64,000 nucleotides of DNA from Nitrobacter vulgaris (GTDB taxonomy: Bacteria; Pseudomonadota; Alphaproteobacteria; Rhizobiales; Xanthobacteraceae), in the NCBI RefSeq assembly GCF_002028545.1, contig NZ_MWPQ01000040.1, positions 248,001-312,000 on the forward strand, read 5' to 3'. The position numbers were made by a program, and so were the translations under genes. This document shows positions 48,658-58,830 of the stretch, in pieces. Within the stretch, counting starts at the first letter, position 1. Every line of letters starts with the position of its first letter. A model generated the notes under the pieces. That model was not told where the DNA came from. It made no database searches and saw nothing but the letters and a program-made list of their open reading frames with translations.

Positions 48658-50565
48658 ATGCTTCGAGGAATACGCAACGCCTCATCAAACTGGCTCGGCA
48701 AGGCCATCATGACGATCGTGATGGGCTTGTTGATCGTCGCCTTCGGCATCTGGGGCATCGCGGATATCTTTCATGGCTTCGGCCAGTCGTTGCTGGCTAC
48801 GGTCGGCAGCACCGAGATTTCGACCGAGCAGTTTCGGCAAATCTACACCGACCGTCTGCAACAGATCGCACGCCAGTTCGGCCGCGCGCTGCCTCCCGAT
48901 CAGGTCAGGGCCCTCGGCCTCGACCGTCAGATTTTGCAGCAAGTGATTGCGGAAGCTGCGCTCGATGAGGACGCCCGGCGCAAGGGCCTCGCAGTTTCGG
49001 ATAAGGAAATCAGCCGCCAGATCATGACCGATCCCAACTTCAAGGGGGCTCATGACGCCTTCGATCCGGCGCGCTTCGCCGGCCTGATCCGACAGCTGGG
49101 GTACACCGAGCAACGCTATGTCGCCGAGCAGCGGCATACGACGCTGCGTCGCCAGATCGCGGGAACGGTGACGGCCGGCGTCGAACCTTCAACGAAGTTG
49201 CTGGAGGCGCTGAACCGCTTCCAGAACGAGCAACGGACCATCGATTACGTCAAGCTCGGCGCGGCACAGGCCGGAAGCATCGATCCTCCCACGGCGGACC
49301 AATTGTCCAGTTATTTCAACGCCCACAAGGTGCAGTTCCGCGCGCCGGAATATCGCAAGATCGCATTGGTGATGCTGACGCCCGAGGAGGTCGCCAAATG
49401 GACGGCGGTGTCCGACGACGACACCAGAAAGGTCTATGAGGAACGCAAGAACAAGCTGTCCACGCCCGAACGGCGGCAACTCCGGCAGATCATGTTCCCC
49501 AACATCACAGACGCTCAGGCCGCACGGGAGAAGATCACCAGCGGCGCGTCATTCGACGATATCGCCAAGGAGCGCGGCCTTGCAGCGTCCGACATCGACC
49601 TTGGTACGATCCCGAGATCCGAGATCGTTGATCCCGCCATCGCCAACGCAGGGTTTGCGATGAAGACCGACGAAATCAGTCAGCCGATCCAGGGCAAATT
49701 CGGTGTCGCGCTGATCAAGGTCGGCCGCATCGAGCCAGGAAATCAGCCGACGTACGAAAGCGTTGCCGAAAAACTGAAGCACGATGTCGCGGTTGAACGC
49801 GCGCGCTCCGAGATCAACAACCTCCACAATAAAATGGAGGACGAGCGCGGCGGCGGCGCAACCGTCATCGAGGCCGCCAAGAAGCTTGGACTGACCGCGG
49901 TCACTATCGAGGCCGTCGACCGGTCGGGACGTGCACCGGACGGCAAACCCGTTACAGGGCTTCCGCAGGGAGTCGACCTGATCGCGCAGGCATTCGCCAG
50001 CGATGTCGGCGTCGACAACGAAACGCTGCAACTCGGTAATAATGGTTTCGTTTGGTTTGACCTTCTCGGCGTCACACCCTCGCGCGACCGTACCCTCGAC
50101 GAGGTCAAGGACAAGGTCGAGGCGGGGTGGCGCGACGACCAGATCAGCGGCCGTCTACTAACCAAGGCCACGGACATGGTCCGCAAGCTCGACCAGGGCG
50201 GCAAGCTCGCCGACGAGGCAGCCGGACTCGGTCTCAAGGTCGAAAGCGCGAGTGCTATTAAACGCGACGCCACAACGACCGAATTGCCTGCCGCCGTGGT
50301 CGCCGCCGCATTCCGCGTCGTCAAAGGCGGAGCCGGCCAGGCTCCGGGCGCGGGTCACGAGGAATGGATCGTTTTCCGCGTCACCGACGTGACGGTGCCG
50401 CCGCTCAATCTTGCCTCCGATGAGATGAAGAAGCTGCGTGAGGGCATCCAGCGCAGCCTGTCGGATGAATATGTCGGCCAGTACATCGTCAAGCTCGAAG
50501 GCGAGATTGGCACCACGATCAACCAGGCGGCCGTGGCGCAAATCATCGGCGCCAGCAACTTCTGA
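48658..50565 (+). CDS. ppiD: PpiD/SurA-like membrane-anchored peptidyl-prolyl isomerase
   Basis: 635 residues from the ATG at 48658 ([11 protein letters not shown]). The N-terminal helix [21 protein letters not shown] anchors it in the inner membrane. A SurA_N-type chaperone part follows (about 35-190), then a parvulin (PpiC) domain around 250-370, with [23 protein letters not shown] at its start, and a long C-terminal chaperone part. It helps newly exported proteins fold in the periplasm. An upstream in-frame start at 48595 lacks the hydrophobic N-terminus and is rejected. Next is trpD, 37 bases downstream. Confidence 0.9.
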   Translation: MLRGIRNASSNWLGKAIMTIVMGLLIVAFGIWGIADIFHGFGQSLLATVGSTEISTEQFRQIYTDRLQQIARQFGRALPPDQVRALGLDRQILQQVIAEAALDEDARRKGLAVSDKEISRQIMTDPNFKGAHDAFDPARFAGLIRQLGYTEQRYVAEQRHTTLRRQIAGTVTAGVEPSTKLLEALNRFQNEQRTIDYVKLGAAQAGSIDPPTADQLSSYFNAHKVQFRAPEYRKIALVMLTPEEVAKWTAVSDDDTRKVYEERKNKLSTPERRQLRQIMFPNITDAQAAREKITSGASFDDIAKERGLAASDIDLGTIPRSEIVDPAIANAGFAMKTDEISQPIQGKFGVALIKVGRIEPGNQPTYESVAEKLKHDVAVERARSEINNLHNKMEDERGGGATVIEAAKKLGLTAVTIEAVDRSGRAPDGKPVTGLPQGVDLIAQAFASDVGVDNETLQLGNNGFVWFDLLGVTPSRDRTLDEVKDKVEAGWRDDQISGRLLTKATDMVRKLDQGGKLADEAAGLGLKVESASAIKRDATTTELPAAVVAAAFRVVKGGAGQAPGAGHEEWIVFRVTDVTVPPLNLASDEMKKLREGIQRSLSDEYVGQYIVKLEGEIGTTINQAAVAQIIGASNF

Positions 50566-50602
50566 CGGGGACCGACGCGCTCCCGTATTCCGAAAGCATC
50601 CG

Positions 50603-51616
50603 ATGGACGATCTCAAGGTTCTCATTGGAAAAGTCGCTACCGGCGCGACTCTGACGCGTGAGGAAGCTGCATCCGCGTTCGACCGTATGATGTCCGGCGA
50701 AGCAACGCCCTCGCAAATGGGCGGGATTTTGATGGCGCTGCGCGTGCGCGGCGAAACCGTCGACGAAATCACCGGGGCGGTCTCGGCGATGCGATCGAAG
50801 ATGCTGCGAGTCAAAGCGCCCACGGACGCGGTCGATGTGGTTGGCACCGGTGGCGACGGCTCAGGCTCAGTGAATGTCTCAACCTGCGCGTCGTTCATTG
50901 TCGCAGGTGCCGGCGTGCCCGTCGCCAAGCACGGCAACCGCGCGCTATCCTCTAAATCCGGAGCTGCCGACTGCCTCGCTGCGCTCGGCATCAAGATCGA
51001 CCTCACCCCTGAACAGGTGGGCCGCTGCGTCAACGAGGCCGGCATCGGCTTCATGTTCGCACCATCGCACCATCCCGCGATGAAGAATGTCGGCCCGACA
51101 CGCGTCGAACTCGCGACCCGCACCATCTTCAATCTGCTGGGGCCACTGTCCAATCCCGCCGGCGTCAGGCGGCAGATGGTTGGCGTGTTCTCGCGGCAAT
51201 GGGTGCAACCGCTGGCGCAGGTGCTGAAGAACCTCGGTTCCGAATCGGTATGGGTCGTTCACGGCTCGGATGGCTTGGATGAGATCACCCTCACCGGCCC
51301 GACCTTCGTGGCCGCACTCGAGAACGGCAGTATCCGCTCGTTCGAGGTGACGCCGGAGGACGCGGGATTGTCGCGCGCGGGTGGCGATGCGCTGAAAGGC
51401 GGCGACGCCGAAGCAAACGCAATTTCCTTACGCGGGGTGCTCGAAGGCAAACCCGGCGCCTTCCGCGATGTCGCCCTGCTCAACGCGGCGGCGGCCCTGA
51501 TCGTCGCGGGCAAGGCGAAAGACCTGAAGGAGGGCATCGCGCTTGGCACGAAATCACTCGACGGCGGCGGCGCCATGAACAAGCTGAAGCAGCTGGTTGC
51601 GGTTTCCAACGGGTAA
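50603..51616 (+). CDS. trpD: anthranilate phosphoribosyltransferase
   Basis: 337 residues from the ATG at 50603 ([17 protein letters not shown]). Attaches ribose-5-phosphate to anthranilate for tryptophan. The PRPP site is [20 protein letters not shown], the anthranilate site is [14 protein letters not shown], and [26 protein letters not shown] is present. The longer upstream frame lies in the ppiD coding region in another frame. TrpE/TrpG are not between ppiD and trpD as in some relatives, in line with a separate fused TrpEG gene (inference). It is 10 bases before trpC. Confidence 0.96.
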   Translation: MDDLKVLIGKVATGATLTREEAASAFDRMMSGEATPSQMGGILMALRVRGETVDEITGAVSAMRSKMLRVKAPTDAVDVVGTGGDGSGSVNVSTCASFIVAGAGVPVAKHGNRALSSKSGAADCLAALGIKIDLTPEQVGRCVNEAGIGFMFAPSHHPAMKNVGPTRVELATRTIFNLLGPLSNPAGVRRQMVGVFSRQWVQPLAQVLKNLGSESVWVVHGSDGLDEITLTGPTFVAALENGSIRSFEVTPEDAGLSRAGGDALKGGDAEANAISLRGVLEGKPGAFRDVALLNAAAALIVAGKAKDLKEGIALGTKSLDGGGAMNKLKQLVAVSNG

Positions 51617-51626
51617 GGACGGTGAC

Positions 51627-52421
51627 GTGGCCGACATCCTGATCAGGATCGAAACCTATAAGCGCGAGGAGATTGCGAGCGCAAAGCGCGCACGTTCCCT
51701 CAGTGACGTCACGGCCGCCGCAAAAGCCGCTTCGCCGCCGCGCGGCTTCGTCCAAGCCATCCGCAGCAAGCTCTCCAAGGGAGAATATGCCCTGATCGCC
51801 GAGGTCAAGAAGGCCTCGCCCTCGAAGGGCTTGATCCGCGCCGACTTCGATCCGCCTTCCCTCGCCCACGCCTATGAGTCCGGCGGTGCCGCTTGCCTCT
51901 CCGTTCTCACCGATGCGCCATCATTTCAGGGCCATCTCGACTTCATGGTCGCCGCCCGCGCCGCGACGTCGCTGCCGGTGCTGCGCAAGGATTTCATGTT
52001 CGACACTTATCAGGTTGTCGAGGCGCGGGCGCATGGAGCGGACTGCATCCTGATCATCATGGCCGCGCTCGACGATGCTGCAGCGAAAGACATCGAGGCG
52101 GCTGCGCTCGAACTCGGCATGGATGTGCTGCTCGAAATTCATAGCCGCGAGGAGTTGGATCGTGCGCTCAAGCTGCGTTCGCCGATGATCGGAGTTAACA
52201 ATCGCAATCTGCGCACGTTTGAGACGACGCTCGAAACCAGCGAAGCGCTGGCGCCTCACATTCCGAAAGATCGGCTGATGGTGGGAGAAAGCGGTATCTT
52301 CACGCCGGACGATCTCGCGCGGCTCGAACGGGTTGGCATCTCCACCTTCCTGGTCGGCGAAAGCCTAATGCGGCAAGCCGACGTCACCGCCGCAACCCGC
52401 ACGCTGCTCAAGCATGCGTAG
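51627..52421 (+). CDS. trpC: indole-3-glycerol-phosphate synthase
   Basis: 264 residues from a GTG at 51627 with AAGGAC seven bases upstream. A TIM barrel that closes the indole ring. Catalytic loop [16 protein letters not shown] (Lys), [23 protein letters not shown] (Lys, Asp), [10 protein letters not shown] and [15 protein letters not shown]. The gene is complete and normal. In Rhizobiales moaC usually follows trpC; here moaC begins only 11.2 kb downstream. Confidence 0.96.
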   Translation: MADILIRIETYKREEIASAKRARSLSDVTAAAKAASPPRGFVQAIRSKLSKGEYALIAEVKKASPSKGLIRADFDPPSLAHAYESGGAACLSVLTDAPSFQGHLDFMVAARAATSLPVLRKDFMFDTYQVVEARAHGADCILIIMAALDDAAAKDIEAAALELGMDVLLEIHSREELDRALKLRSPMIGVNNRNLRTFETTLETSEALAPHIPKDRLMVGESGIFTPDDLARLERVGISTFLVGESLMRQADVTAATRTLLKHA

Positions 52422-52663
52422 CCTCGTCTTGCTTCCTTCTCCCCTTTTGTTAGCTGATCCCGGCACGCTATAGCGCTGTCCGGGTGAGGATGGCGGCTGC
52501 ACCACGCGGTTGCGAACGAGGTCGGCGAAAATCTCGCTTGCCTGTGTCGTCTCCAATTCGATTAGAACTGTGAAGCCGATCCCAGGCAGGCGACAACGCC
52601 ACACCGTCAAGGCCATTGACCGCCGCAATCTACTTCTCGGAACATCGGCACTATTCCATACCC
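52422..52663. other. 242-base island border with gene fossils
   Basis: Two coding-like scraps on opposite strands, neither with a usable start. On the plus strand, 52603-52659 reads TVKAIDRRNLLLGTSALFHTR, a good match to a Tat signal peptide start of the type seen in the neighbouring sulfatases. On the minus strand, about 52456-52590 reads LPGIGFTVLIELETTQASEI and then FADLVRNRVVQPPSS, a stop-free fragment of an unknown protein. Both look like debris of former genes, probably from the event that separated trpC from moaC. Confidence 0.45.
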
Positions 52664-52693
52664 GCGACGGACCGCAGTATCGCGGTCCGTCGC
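52664..52693. terminator. hairpin between trpC and the first sulfatase gene
   Basis: GCGACGGACCGC (52664-52675) pairs perfectly with GCGGTCCGTCGC (52682-52693) around a 6-base loop. It lies 15 bases after the minus-strand sulfatase stop and 242 after the trpC stop, between convergent genes. There is no T tract on either side, so it may protect the 3' end instead of ending transcription itself. Confidence 0.6.
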
Positions 52694-52708
52694 CAACCGT
52701 TGTGCTGG

Positions 52709-54367
52709 TCAGTTCTTGCTCGGATTCCCTATTGTCAGCTTTTCCATCACATCGCCGACGGTGAAGCTTGCCGCTTTGGCGCGCGGAGGGAACTCCTTGA
52801 AGCTTTCGATGTATTTCGCGACGACAGCCTGCGCGGGCACCAGCAGGAAAGTCCGGTCGATTAACCACTTGCCATAGTTGATGCTGTCATCGCCCTTCTC
52901 GAATGGATCGGCGCGCAGATTGTACAGTTTGGGCGCGCGCAGTTTGGTGAACTGGCCCGTCCACGGTCCCATGGGAGCCTTTGGAGTGAGCTCCGTGTTC
53001 TGCTCCAAAAACGACGCCTTCCAATTGCCCACCCGCAACGCCATCAGGTCACCATCGTCGCTCCAATAGAGGAACTCTTTGCGCGGCGATTCTTTCACCT
53101 CGCCCTTGAGGAAGGGCAGCAAGTTAAATCCATCGAGATGAACCTTGAAGCTCTTACCGTTGAGCGTTGAGCCCGTCCTGAGCTTTTCGACCAGGTCTGG
53201 ATCACCATTGGCCGCCGCGAACGTCGGGATGAAGTCCTCGTGCGCGCAGATGTCGTTGACCACAGTTCCGTGCTGGATCACGCCCGGCCATTTGATCAGG
53301 CAAGGCACCCGGAAAGCGCCTTCCCAATTGGTAGCTTTTTCGCCCCGGAATGGCGTCGACCCACCGTCAGGCCACGTGAACGCCTCCGCGCCATTGTCGG
53401 TGGTGTAGACGACGATGGTGTTCTCAGCGATACCCAAATCATCGACGAGCTTCAGCAATTCGCCAACCATGCCATCATGCTCGACCATGCCGTCCGGATA
53501 GACGCCAAGGCCGGTCTTGCCCTGCGACGCCGCCTTCAGATGCGTGAAGATGTGCATCCGCGTCGAGTTGAAATAGCAGAACCACGGCTTGTCGGCCTTG
53601 TGCTGCCGGTTGATGAAGTCCTTGGCAGCGTCAAGAAACTCCTGGTCGATCGTCTCCATGCGCTTGGTGTTGAGCGGACCGGTATTCTCGATCTTGCCAT
53701 CGGCGGTCGACTTGATGACGCCGCGCGGTCCGAACTTCTTCCGGAACTCCGGATTCTTGGGATAGTCAGGGTTCTCCGGCTCCTCCTCGGCATTGAGGTG
53801 ATAGAGGTTGCCGAAAAACTCATCGAAGCCGTGCGCGGTCGGAAGATGCTCGTCGCGGTCGCCGAGGTGGTTCTTGCCGAATTGGCCGGTGGCATAACCG
53901 TATGTCTTAAGAACGTCTGCGACGCTGGGATCATGCGGCCCGAGACCAAGTTCTGCACCAGGCAGACCGACCTTGGTGAGGCCGGTGCGAACCGGCGTCT
54001 GTCCGGTGATGAAAGCAGCGCGGCCAGCGGTGCAGCTCTGCTGGCCATACCAGTCAGTAAAAACGGCGCCTTCCTTGCCGATCCGGTCGATGTTGGGCGT
54101 GCGATAGCCCATAACGCCCATGTTGTAGGCGCTGACATTGAACCAGCCGATGTCGTCGCCCATGATGAACAGGATGTTTGGTTTCTTGCCACCGGCCGGC
54201 CCATTTGATGGAGACGCCGGCTTGGTCCTGTGTGCCTGCGCCATGGCTTCCGATGTCAGTGCCGCGGCTACGACCAGCGATGACGAGCCAAGCAGCATGG
54301 CGCGGCGATTGAAGGTTGACGCGTTAGGGCCAGCAACATGACCCTTATTCTTTTCTTCCCTGCTCAT
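52709..54367 (-). CDS. Tat-exported formylglycine sulfatase (copy 1)
   Basis: 552 residues. Twin arginines (21-22) in NRRAMLLGSSSLVVAAAL begin a Tat signal ending near AMAQA. The sulfatase domain starts PNILFIMGDDIGWF (metal Asp71/Asp72). The active Cys112 is in SCTAGR, a Cys-X-Ala-X-Arg variant of the formylglycine motif, and VVYTTDNGAE supplies the Asp/Asn calcium ligands. It should hydrolyse a sulfate ester in the periplasm; the substrate is unknown. CAGGAG six bases before the ATG at 54367 sets the start. Last gene of the sulfatase-MoxR-Bat block, 85 bases after the BatD-like gene. It shares long near-identical blocks with copy 2. Confidence 0.93.
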   Translation of the reverse strand: MSREEKNKGHVAGPNASTFNRRAMLLGSSSLVVAAALTSEAMAQAHRTKPASPSNGPAGGKKPNILFIMGDDIGWFNVSAYNMGVMGYRTPNIDRIGKEGAVFTDWYGQQSCTAGRAAFITGQTPVRTGLTKVGLPGAELGLGPHDPSVADVLKTYGYATGQFGKNHLGDRDEHLPTAHGFDEFFGNLYHLNAEEEPENPDYPKNPEFRKKFGPRGVIKSTADGKIENTGPLNTKRMETIDQEFLDAAKDFINRQHKADKPWFCYFNSTRMHIFTHLKAASQGKTGLGVYPDGMVEHDGMVGELLKLVDDLGIAENTIVVYTTDNGAEAFTWPDGGSTPFRGEKATNWEGAFRVPCLIKWPGVIQHGTVVNDICAHEDFIPTFAAANGDPDLVEKLRTGSTLNGKSFKVHLDGFNLLPFLKGEVKESPRKEFLYWSDDGDLMALRVGNWKASFLEQNTELTPKAPMGPWTGQFTKLRAPKLYNLRADPFEKGDDSINYGKWLIDRTFLLVPAQAVVAKYIESFKEFPPRAKAASFTVGDVMEKLTIGNPSKN

Positions 54368-54452
54368 TTGAAACTCCTGAACGTTTGAAAACAGTACGAT
54401 GATTGGGTGAAGAAAGCCTGCGTTCGAGCTTGTGAGATTGTGAGTGCCCCTA

Positions 54453-55841
54453 TTATCTGGCCGGCTTGCGCCAACTCTCGGTTGACGCTTTCGGAATACC
54501 CATCGGATTGATGTGCTGAGGCAACTGCCGCTTTGCGCCGCGACTGGCCACCTGCCTACGCAAGTTGCGGCGCGCGGCCCCAACTCGCCACAGCAAGCGG
54601 CGTGACGACCATTCACCGGCGTTGCGGTGCGACGCGAACAATTGTTGCTCGATCGATCCGATTTCGGAGTCGAGCACGGGATCGGCCGCTGCGGCCTTAA
54701 AAGCTTTGATCGTGCGATCTGACGCAACGGGTTCGAACCGTTGCAGCCAGTCAAGCATTGCAAAGTACACCGTGCGAGCATCGCCGCTGCCTGCTACGCG
54801 GCGAAGGCGACGGAACGACCAGGCTTCGGATTGCAGATATGTCTTCCGCCGCTGCTGATACGCTGCCGTGATCGATCTTGCCGCGGCCGGCGCGAACCAG
54901 GCGATCACGGCAAATGCGGTTGCAATCAGCGCTGCCAGCAGCCAGTGCTCGGCAATACCATCGCGAACGGCGGACCAATTCCATCGCGCGCGGGCTCCGT
55001 CGGAAATTGTCCCTTGCGCGGCCGGATTAGCAACGACCTGGAATGACATCGCGTCCAGGTGCGCCGTCTCCACTTTGCCTGCGCCGACATTCCACCATCC
55101 GATGTCGATTGCCGGCAAACTGAATTGACCCGATTGTTGCAGCATGTGCGTGACCTGATCGATACGGCGCGACACAAGCACCCCGGTTCGGGAATCGTAC
55201 TTGTCCTGGAACTCCGGTTGTGCCGGATAAGCTTCGGCTACAGGCGAGCGGACAAGAGGCAGAGGCGGCAACAGCATCGCCGGCGTGCCGTCGGCTTCGA
55301 TCGTGACGGTGCGGACAACGGAGTCGCCGACCTTGAGATGATCGGACGAAGGCTTGATCTCCTGGTGAACAACAAGCCGTTGGGCGGAGACGAATGGATC
55401 GAGCGCCTGCGCCGCATCGGGAATGACTGCCTGGAACGACAAAGACGGAATGCGCACAACCGTCTCGCGCGAGTCTGGAGGGTCGACCGCGTAAGTAACT
55501 GTCATCGACCGCTCCGAAATGGCGTAAGCGCCCGGCTCTTGCGGATAGAGCAGAAATTCGTACCGCACTCCGGCAAAGCTCACGCCGTCTACCTGTTCCG
55601 ACATGTTGATCGTCGACCCGTCATGCGTGACGGCATTGCGGATCTGGAATGCCGGCAGCACCGGCGGCTTTGTCATGTAGTTGGGCACCAGAACGTCGAG
55701 GGTCAGCGTCGCGCTCTGGCCGACGACGACCGTCGCGGGATCGAGCTTGGCGCGCACGATCGGCTCAGTAGCCACAGTTTGTTGCGCATCTGCGTTAGCG
55801 ACAGACAGCGCAAATAGCGCGAATGCGGCCAGTGTTCTCAT
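54453..55841 (-). CDS. BatD-like membrane protein
   Basis: 462 residues. Signal peptide (cleavage near ANADAQ), then a periplasmic beta-rich part opening with VRAKLDPATVVVGQSATLTLDVLVPNYM, the BatD (aerotolerance) signature, with repeats through about 290. A membrane helix (WLLAALIATAFAVIAWFAP) follows, then a cytoplasmic basic tail of about 140 residues. BatD works with vWA proteins BatA/BatB in membranes of several phyla. It overlaps the vWA-TPR gene by 4 bases and is followed by sulfatase copy 1. Its large periplasmic domain could touch exported sulfatases (inference). Confidence 0.88.
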   Translation of the reverse strand: MRTLAAFALFALSVANADAQQTVATEPIVRAKLDPATVVVGQSATLTLDVLVPNYMTKPPVLPAFQIRNAVTHDGSTINMSEQVDGVSFAGVRYEFLLYPQEPGAYAISERSMTVTYAVDPPDSRETVVRIPSLSFQAVIPDAAQALDPFVSAQRLVVHQEIKPSSDHLKVGDSVVRTVTIEADGTPAMLLPPLPLVRSPVAEAYPAQPEFQDKYDSRTGVLVSRRIDQVTHMLQQSGQFSLPAIDIGWWNVGAGKVETAHLDAMSFQVVANPAAQGTISDGARARWNWSAVRDGIAEHWLLAALIATAFAVIAWFAPAAARSITAAYQQRRKTYLQSEAWSFRRLRRVAGSGDARTVYFAMLDWLQRFEPVASDRTIKAFKAAAADPVLDSEIGSIEQQLFASHRNAGEWSSRRLLWRVGAARRNLRRQVASRGAKRQLPQHINPMGIPKASTESWRKPAR

Positions 55842-57373
55842 CGCGGCGAACTCCCGACCGGCGTTGAGCCGCTGTTCGCCTGTATCGCGAACTTCAGTTT
55901 GAGGAAATCCGCCGGCGTCGTCTGCACCTGACGCATCCAGGCGTCGGCGGCGCCAGCTGTCGTCATGTCGTTCGGTGCAACTTTTATGCGTTTGCCACCC
56001 TTCTGCTTTTCGTCGATCTTGGTTTCATCGGGCTTGAGATCAGGCGGGGCGGCGTCTTGTTGCTCATCCTTGCGCCGTTTTTCCTCGGCAGCCTCAAAAG
56101 CTTTCTTGACGATGGCGAGGTTAGTCTTTGCCGCGACGTTGTCTGGCTGCTGCGCCAATACGTCGTCGTAGGCTTTGATCGCCTTCTCGTAGGCATGGTT
56201 TTGTGCCTCGGCATTGCCGAGTGCGAAACGGCCTTCGACCGTCTCGACCTTCCGAAAGGCCTCCGCGGCAGCCAGAAAATCGTAGGCGCGATAGGCGGCG
56301 ATTCCACGCCACATCGGATCGGCAAACAGTTTTGACGCGCTCGCATAGTCGCCGCGGTCGAAGGCAATGCGTCCTTGCTGATCCGGCGTCAACCAAAGGC
56401 TCGCGAAGCGTGCCAGCGCTTCGGCGGGCTGCGCCTTGGCTGGGTGTCCATATAGCAGGAAGAGTACCAAGACCCATTGCACCGTCATGCCCCGGCGAAA
56501 CCAGAGCGCACCGAGCAGCACTATCGGCCAAAGCAACCAAAATCCCTCGTCACGCCAGCGCGTTCCACTTTCTTCCGCCTGGGCGCTCTCGAATTGGGTG
56601 TCGATACGGCGCTCCAAAGCTTGGATGTCCGACTTGTCGACGGTGACCTCAACGTTGTCGACTGGGATACCAGCGGTGTCCTGCGGCGGTCTGACGCTAA
56701 GCATCACCACGCCGTTGCGGCCTGCGGCCTTTCGCATTTCGCTTGCATCCGTGGTTCCGACGCCATCGGCTACCAAGAGAACAGTCCCCGCAACCGGTTC
56801 GCCTTGAAGAGACGTTGCGGCAAGTGCGAGAGCCGCGACTGGGTTTTTACCCTGCACCGGCATCAAGCCGGGCGTCAGCGCCGCCAGAAACGGCTCGATG
56901 ACGCGGCGATCATCGGTCAGCGGCATGACGAGATGCGCGCTGCCGGCGTAGGCGATGAGGCCGGTGCGGGCGCTGCCTCGCGCGGCAAGCATGTCGAGGA
57001 TCTTCTGCTTGGCACGCTCCAGCCGCATCGGAGCAACGTCGGACTGCCCCATCGATGCAGAAACATCCAGCGCGATCATCAATGGCGCTTTGTCCTCGAC
57101 AAAGGGCGGCAACTCGCGCCGCCACGTCGGCCCGGCGAGCGCGACGGCGCCTAGTCCTAACGCCAGCGCAACAAGATAGGAGGGTTTGATATGCCACCGC
57201 CGCTGCGGCGTAACGATCATGTGCTTCAGCAGGCTGGGTGCAATGACGCCTCGCCATTGCAGATCGACACTGTCTCGCCGTGAGATAAGCGCCAGGATCA
57301 GCCCGGTTGGCACGAGCGCGAGCAGCCACCACGGCCGAAGGAAATGAAATGCTTCGACCGCCTGCTCAAGCAT
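55838..57373 (-). CDS. vWA-TPR membrane protein (BatB/BatC-like fusion)
   Basis: 511 residues. Two membrane helices (about 14-32 and 65-82), a vWA domain with intact MIDAS DVSAS (Asp103, Ser105, Ser107), two more helices (about 278-315), then a TPR part (about 345-440: DRGDYASASKLFADPMWRGI, RFALGNAEAQNHAYEKAIKA, YDDVLAQQPDNVAAKTNLAI) and a charged Lys/Glu/Asp tail. In many genomes the vWA (BatB) and TPR (BatC) parts are separate genes; here they are one. Overlaps the upstream vWA gene by 8 bases and the BatD gene by 4. In the mxa cluster this place is taken by MxaK/MxaL. Confidence 0.88.
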   Translation of the reverse strand: MLEQAVEAFHFLRPWWLLALVPTGLILALISRRDSVDLQWRGVIAPSLLKHMIVTPQRRWHIKPSYLVALALGLGAVALAGPTWRRELPPFVEDKAPLMIALDVSASMGQSDVAPMRLERAKQKILDMLAARGSARTGLIAYAGSAHLVMPLTDDRRVIEPFLAALTPGLMPVQGKNPVAALALAATSLQGEPVAGTVLLVADGVGTTDASEMRKAAGRNGVVMLSVRPPQDTAGIPVDNVEVTVDKSDIQALERRIDTQFESAQAEESGTRWRDEGFWLLWPIVLLGALWFRRGMTVQWVLVLFLLYGHPAKAQPAEALARFASLWLTPDQQGRIAFDRGDYASASKLFADPMWRGIAAYRAYDFLAAAEAFRKVETVEGRFALGNAEAQNHAYEKAIKAYDDVLAQQPDNVAAKTNLAIVKKAFEAAEEKRRKDEQQDAAPPDLKPDETKIDEKQKGGKRIKVAPNDMTTAGAADAWMRQVQTTPADFLKLKFAIQANSGSTPVGSSPR

Positions 57374-58358
57374 CGCTAGGCGCTCCGAAAGTCAGGCCGC
57401 GCAGCAGCAATACCGTCCAAAGTCCGAGACCAAGCACCACGGCTACACCGAGCGGCCACTGGAACAGCGGCAGCTTCGGCCTCCAGCTCTCGGTTTGCAC
57501 CTTTACCGGCGCAAGCTTGTCGATGTCGGCATAGATCGCTCCGAGCTGCTCGCCGTTCTCGGCGCGGAAAAACCGTCCGCCCGTCGTGCTCGCCACTTCG
57601 CGGAGCGCCGGCAGATCGACGCGGTTTTCGCCGGAGGCTTCAGTATCCCCGACGCCGATCGTGTAGATCGTGAGTCCGCGCTGCTGGGCGATCTCAGCGG
57701 CATGCACAGGCGGCACCCGGCTTGCCGTATCGTTGCCGTCGGTGAGCAGGATCAGCACGCGCTGCTTCGTTTTGCTCGTATCAAATGTCTTGATCGCCAA
57801 GCCGATGGCGTCGCCGATGGCCGTCTGCTCGCCCGCCATGGCGACTGCGGTCTGATCTAACAGCATCTGGACAGTCTGCAGATCCTGCGTGAATGGCGCC
57901 TGCACAAAGGCGCGCGTCCCGAACAAGATCAAGCCAATGCGATCGCCTTTACGGCGGGCGATAAAGTCGCGAACGACCTGCTTCACGCCATCGAGCCGCT
58001 GCAGCATCTTCTGGTCGGGCGCCTTGAAGTCGGGCTGGCTCATCGAGCCGGAGATATCGATCGCCAACATCATGTCACGCGCCGCGATTTTATGCGTGAT
58101 CGGATCGCCGACCCATTGAGGGCGCGCCAGCGCGGAAACCATCAGCAGCCAAATGATGACGGCAACAATCATCTGCAGGGGCAAGCGCCGCAAGATCACC
58201 GCGCCGGGCTGCGGCTTCTGCCCGGTCGCCTCGGCGACACGGGCGAAAAACGGAATCTGGACCGATGAGCGGCGCTCCCGATAAGGCGGCAACAGCCACC
58301 AGGCCAACAACGGCAGCGGCAAAAGGGCGAAGGCCCAAGGCCAGGCAAATTCAAGCAT
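57366..58358 (-). CDS. vWA membrane protein (BatA-like)
   Basis: 330 residues from the ATG at 58358 (MLEFAWPWAF); a longer frame is not supported because it runs back through the DUF4381 gene. Two N-terminal membrane helices (about 7-24 and 60-78), a vWA domain with intact MIDAS DISGS (Asp101, Ser103, Ser105) and a TDGND loop, and one C-terminal helix. This is the BatA/MxaC layout. It binds a metal ion and probably partner proteins under control of MoxR. Overlaps both neighbours by 8 bases, so it is tightly coupled. Confidence 0.9.
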   Translation of the reverse strand: MLEFAWPWAFALLPLPLLAWWLLPPYRERRSSVQIPFFARVAEATGQKPQPGAVILRRLPLQMIVAVIIWLLMVSALARPQWVGDPITHKIAARDMMLAIDISGSMSQPDFKAPDQKMLQRLDGVKQVVRDFIARRKGDRIGLILFGTRAFVQAPFTQDLQTVQMLLDQTAVAMAGEQTAIGDAIGLAIKTFDTSKTKQRVLILLTDGNDTASRVPPVHAAEIAQQRGLTIYTIGVGDTEASGENRVDLPALREVASTTGGRFFRAENGEQLGAIYADIDKLAPVKVQTESWRPKLPLFQWPLGVAVVLGLGLWTVLLLRGLTFGAPSDA

Positions 58359-58830
58359 GGTGCGCCTTGATCCAGTGCCGGATAATACCGAAAAGCGCGC
58401 GGGGATCGTCAGCGATCGGCTGATAGGCTTCGCGCGCCAGCACTCGCCCCACACCCTCGGAAAAGTCTCGCGTGTTAGCGGTTCGGTCAAGAAACGCCAG
58501 CCATGCCTGGCCAGCCAGCGATGCGACCTGTCCCCGCGGAAAAGCAGCCAGCGCGGTGCGGCGGATCAACGACGCCAACGCGATGGACGTGCCGGCAGGA
58601 TTCTCCGGATTCCACGTGCGTTGAATAGCCGCAAGCTCGGTCAGCGCCGCTCGACGATAGCGGTTGCGATACCACCAATAGGTCAGCCGCCACAGACCAA
58701 AGAGAAGGCCGGCCGTGGCAACGGCCAGCGCAATCCGCAGCGGCCATGTCTGGGGCCAAAGACTGATCGCCGGCGGCAGCGGAATGTCGATCAGGCCGGC
58801 GACTGGATCGGGTTGTGGAGAACTAGCCAA
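58351..58830 (-). CDS. DUF4381 membrane protein
   Basis: 159 residues. One membrane helix (about 32-50: IALAVATAGLLFGLWRLTYW) follows an N-terminal DIPLPPAISLWPQTWP motif typical of DUF4381. A cytoplasmic helical part then contains LTELAAIQRTW and LAFLDRTANTRDFSEGVGRV. This domain occurs almost only beside MoxR and vWA genes; function unknown. It overlaps DUF58 and vWA genes by 8 bases each. MxaA occupies the same place in the methanol dehydrogenase cluster, but I do not claim homology. Confidence 0.85.
   Translation of the reverse strand: MASSPQPDPVAGLIDIPLPPAISLWPQTWPLRIALAVATAGLLFGLWRLTYWWYRNRYRRAALTELAAIQRTWNPENPAGTSIALASLIRRTALAAFPRGQVASLAGQAWLAFLDRTANTRDFSEGVGRVLAREAYQPIADDPRALFGIIRHWIKAHHA

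Noticed and set aside
50158-51153. 331-codon minus-strand frame across ppiD and trpD
   Set aside because: Antisense of two real genes, no motif.
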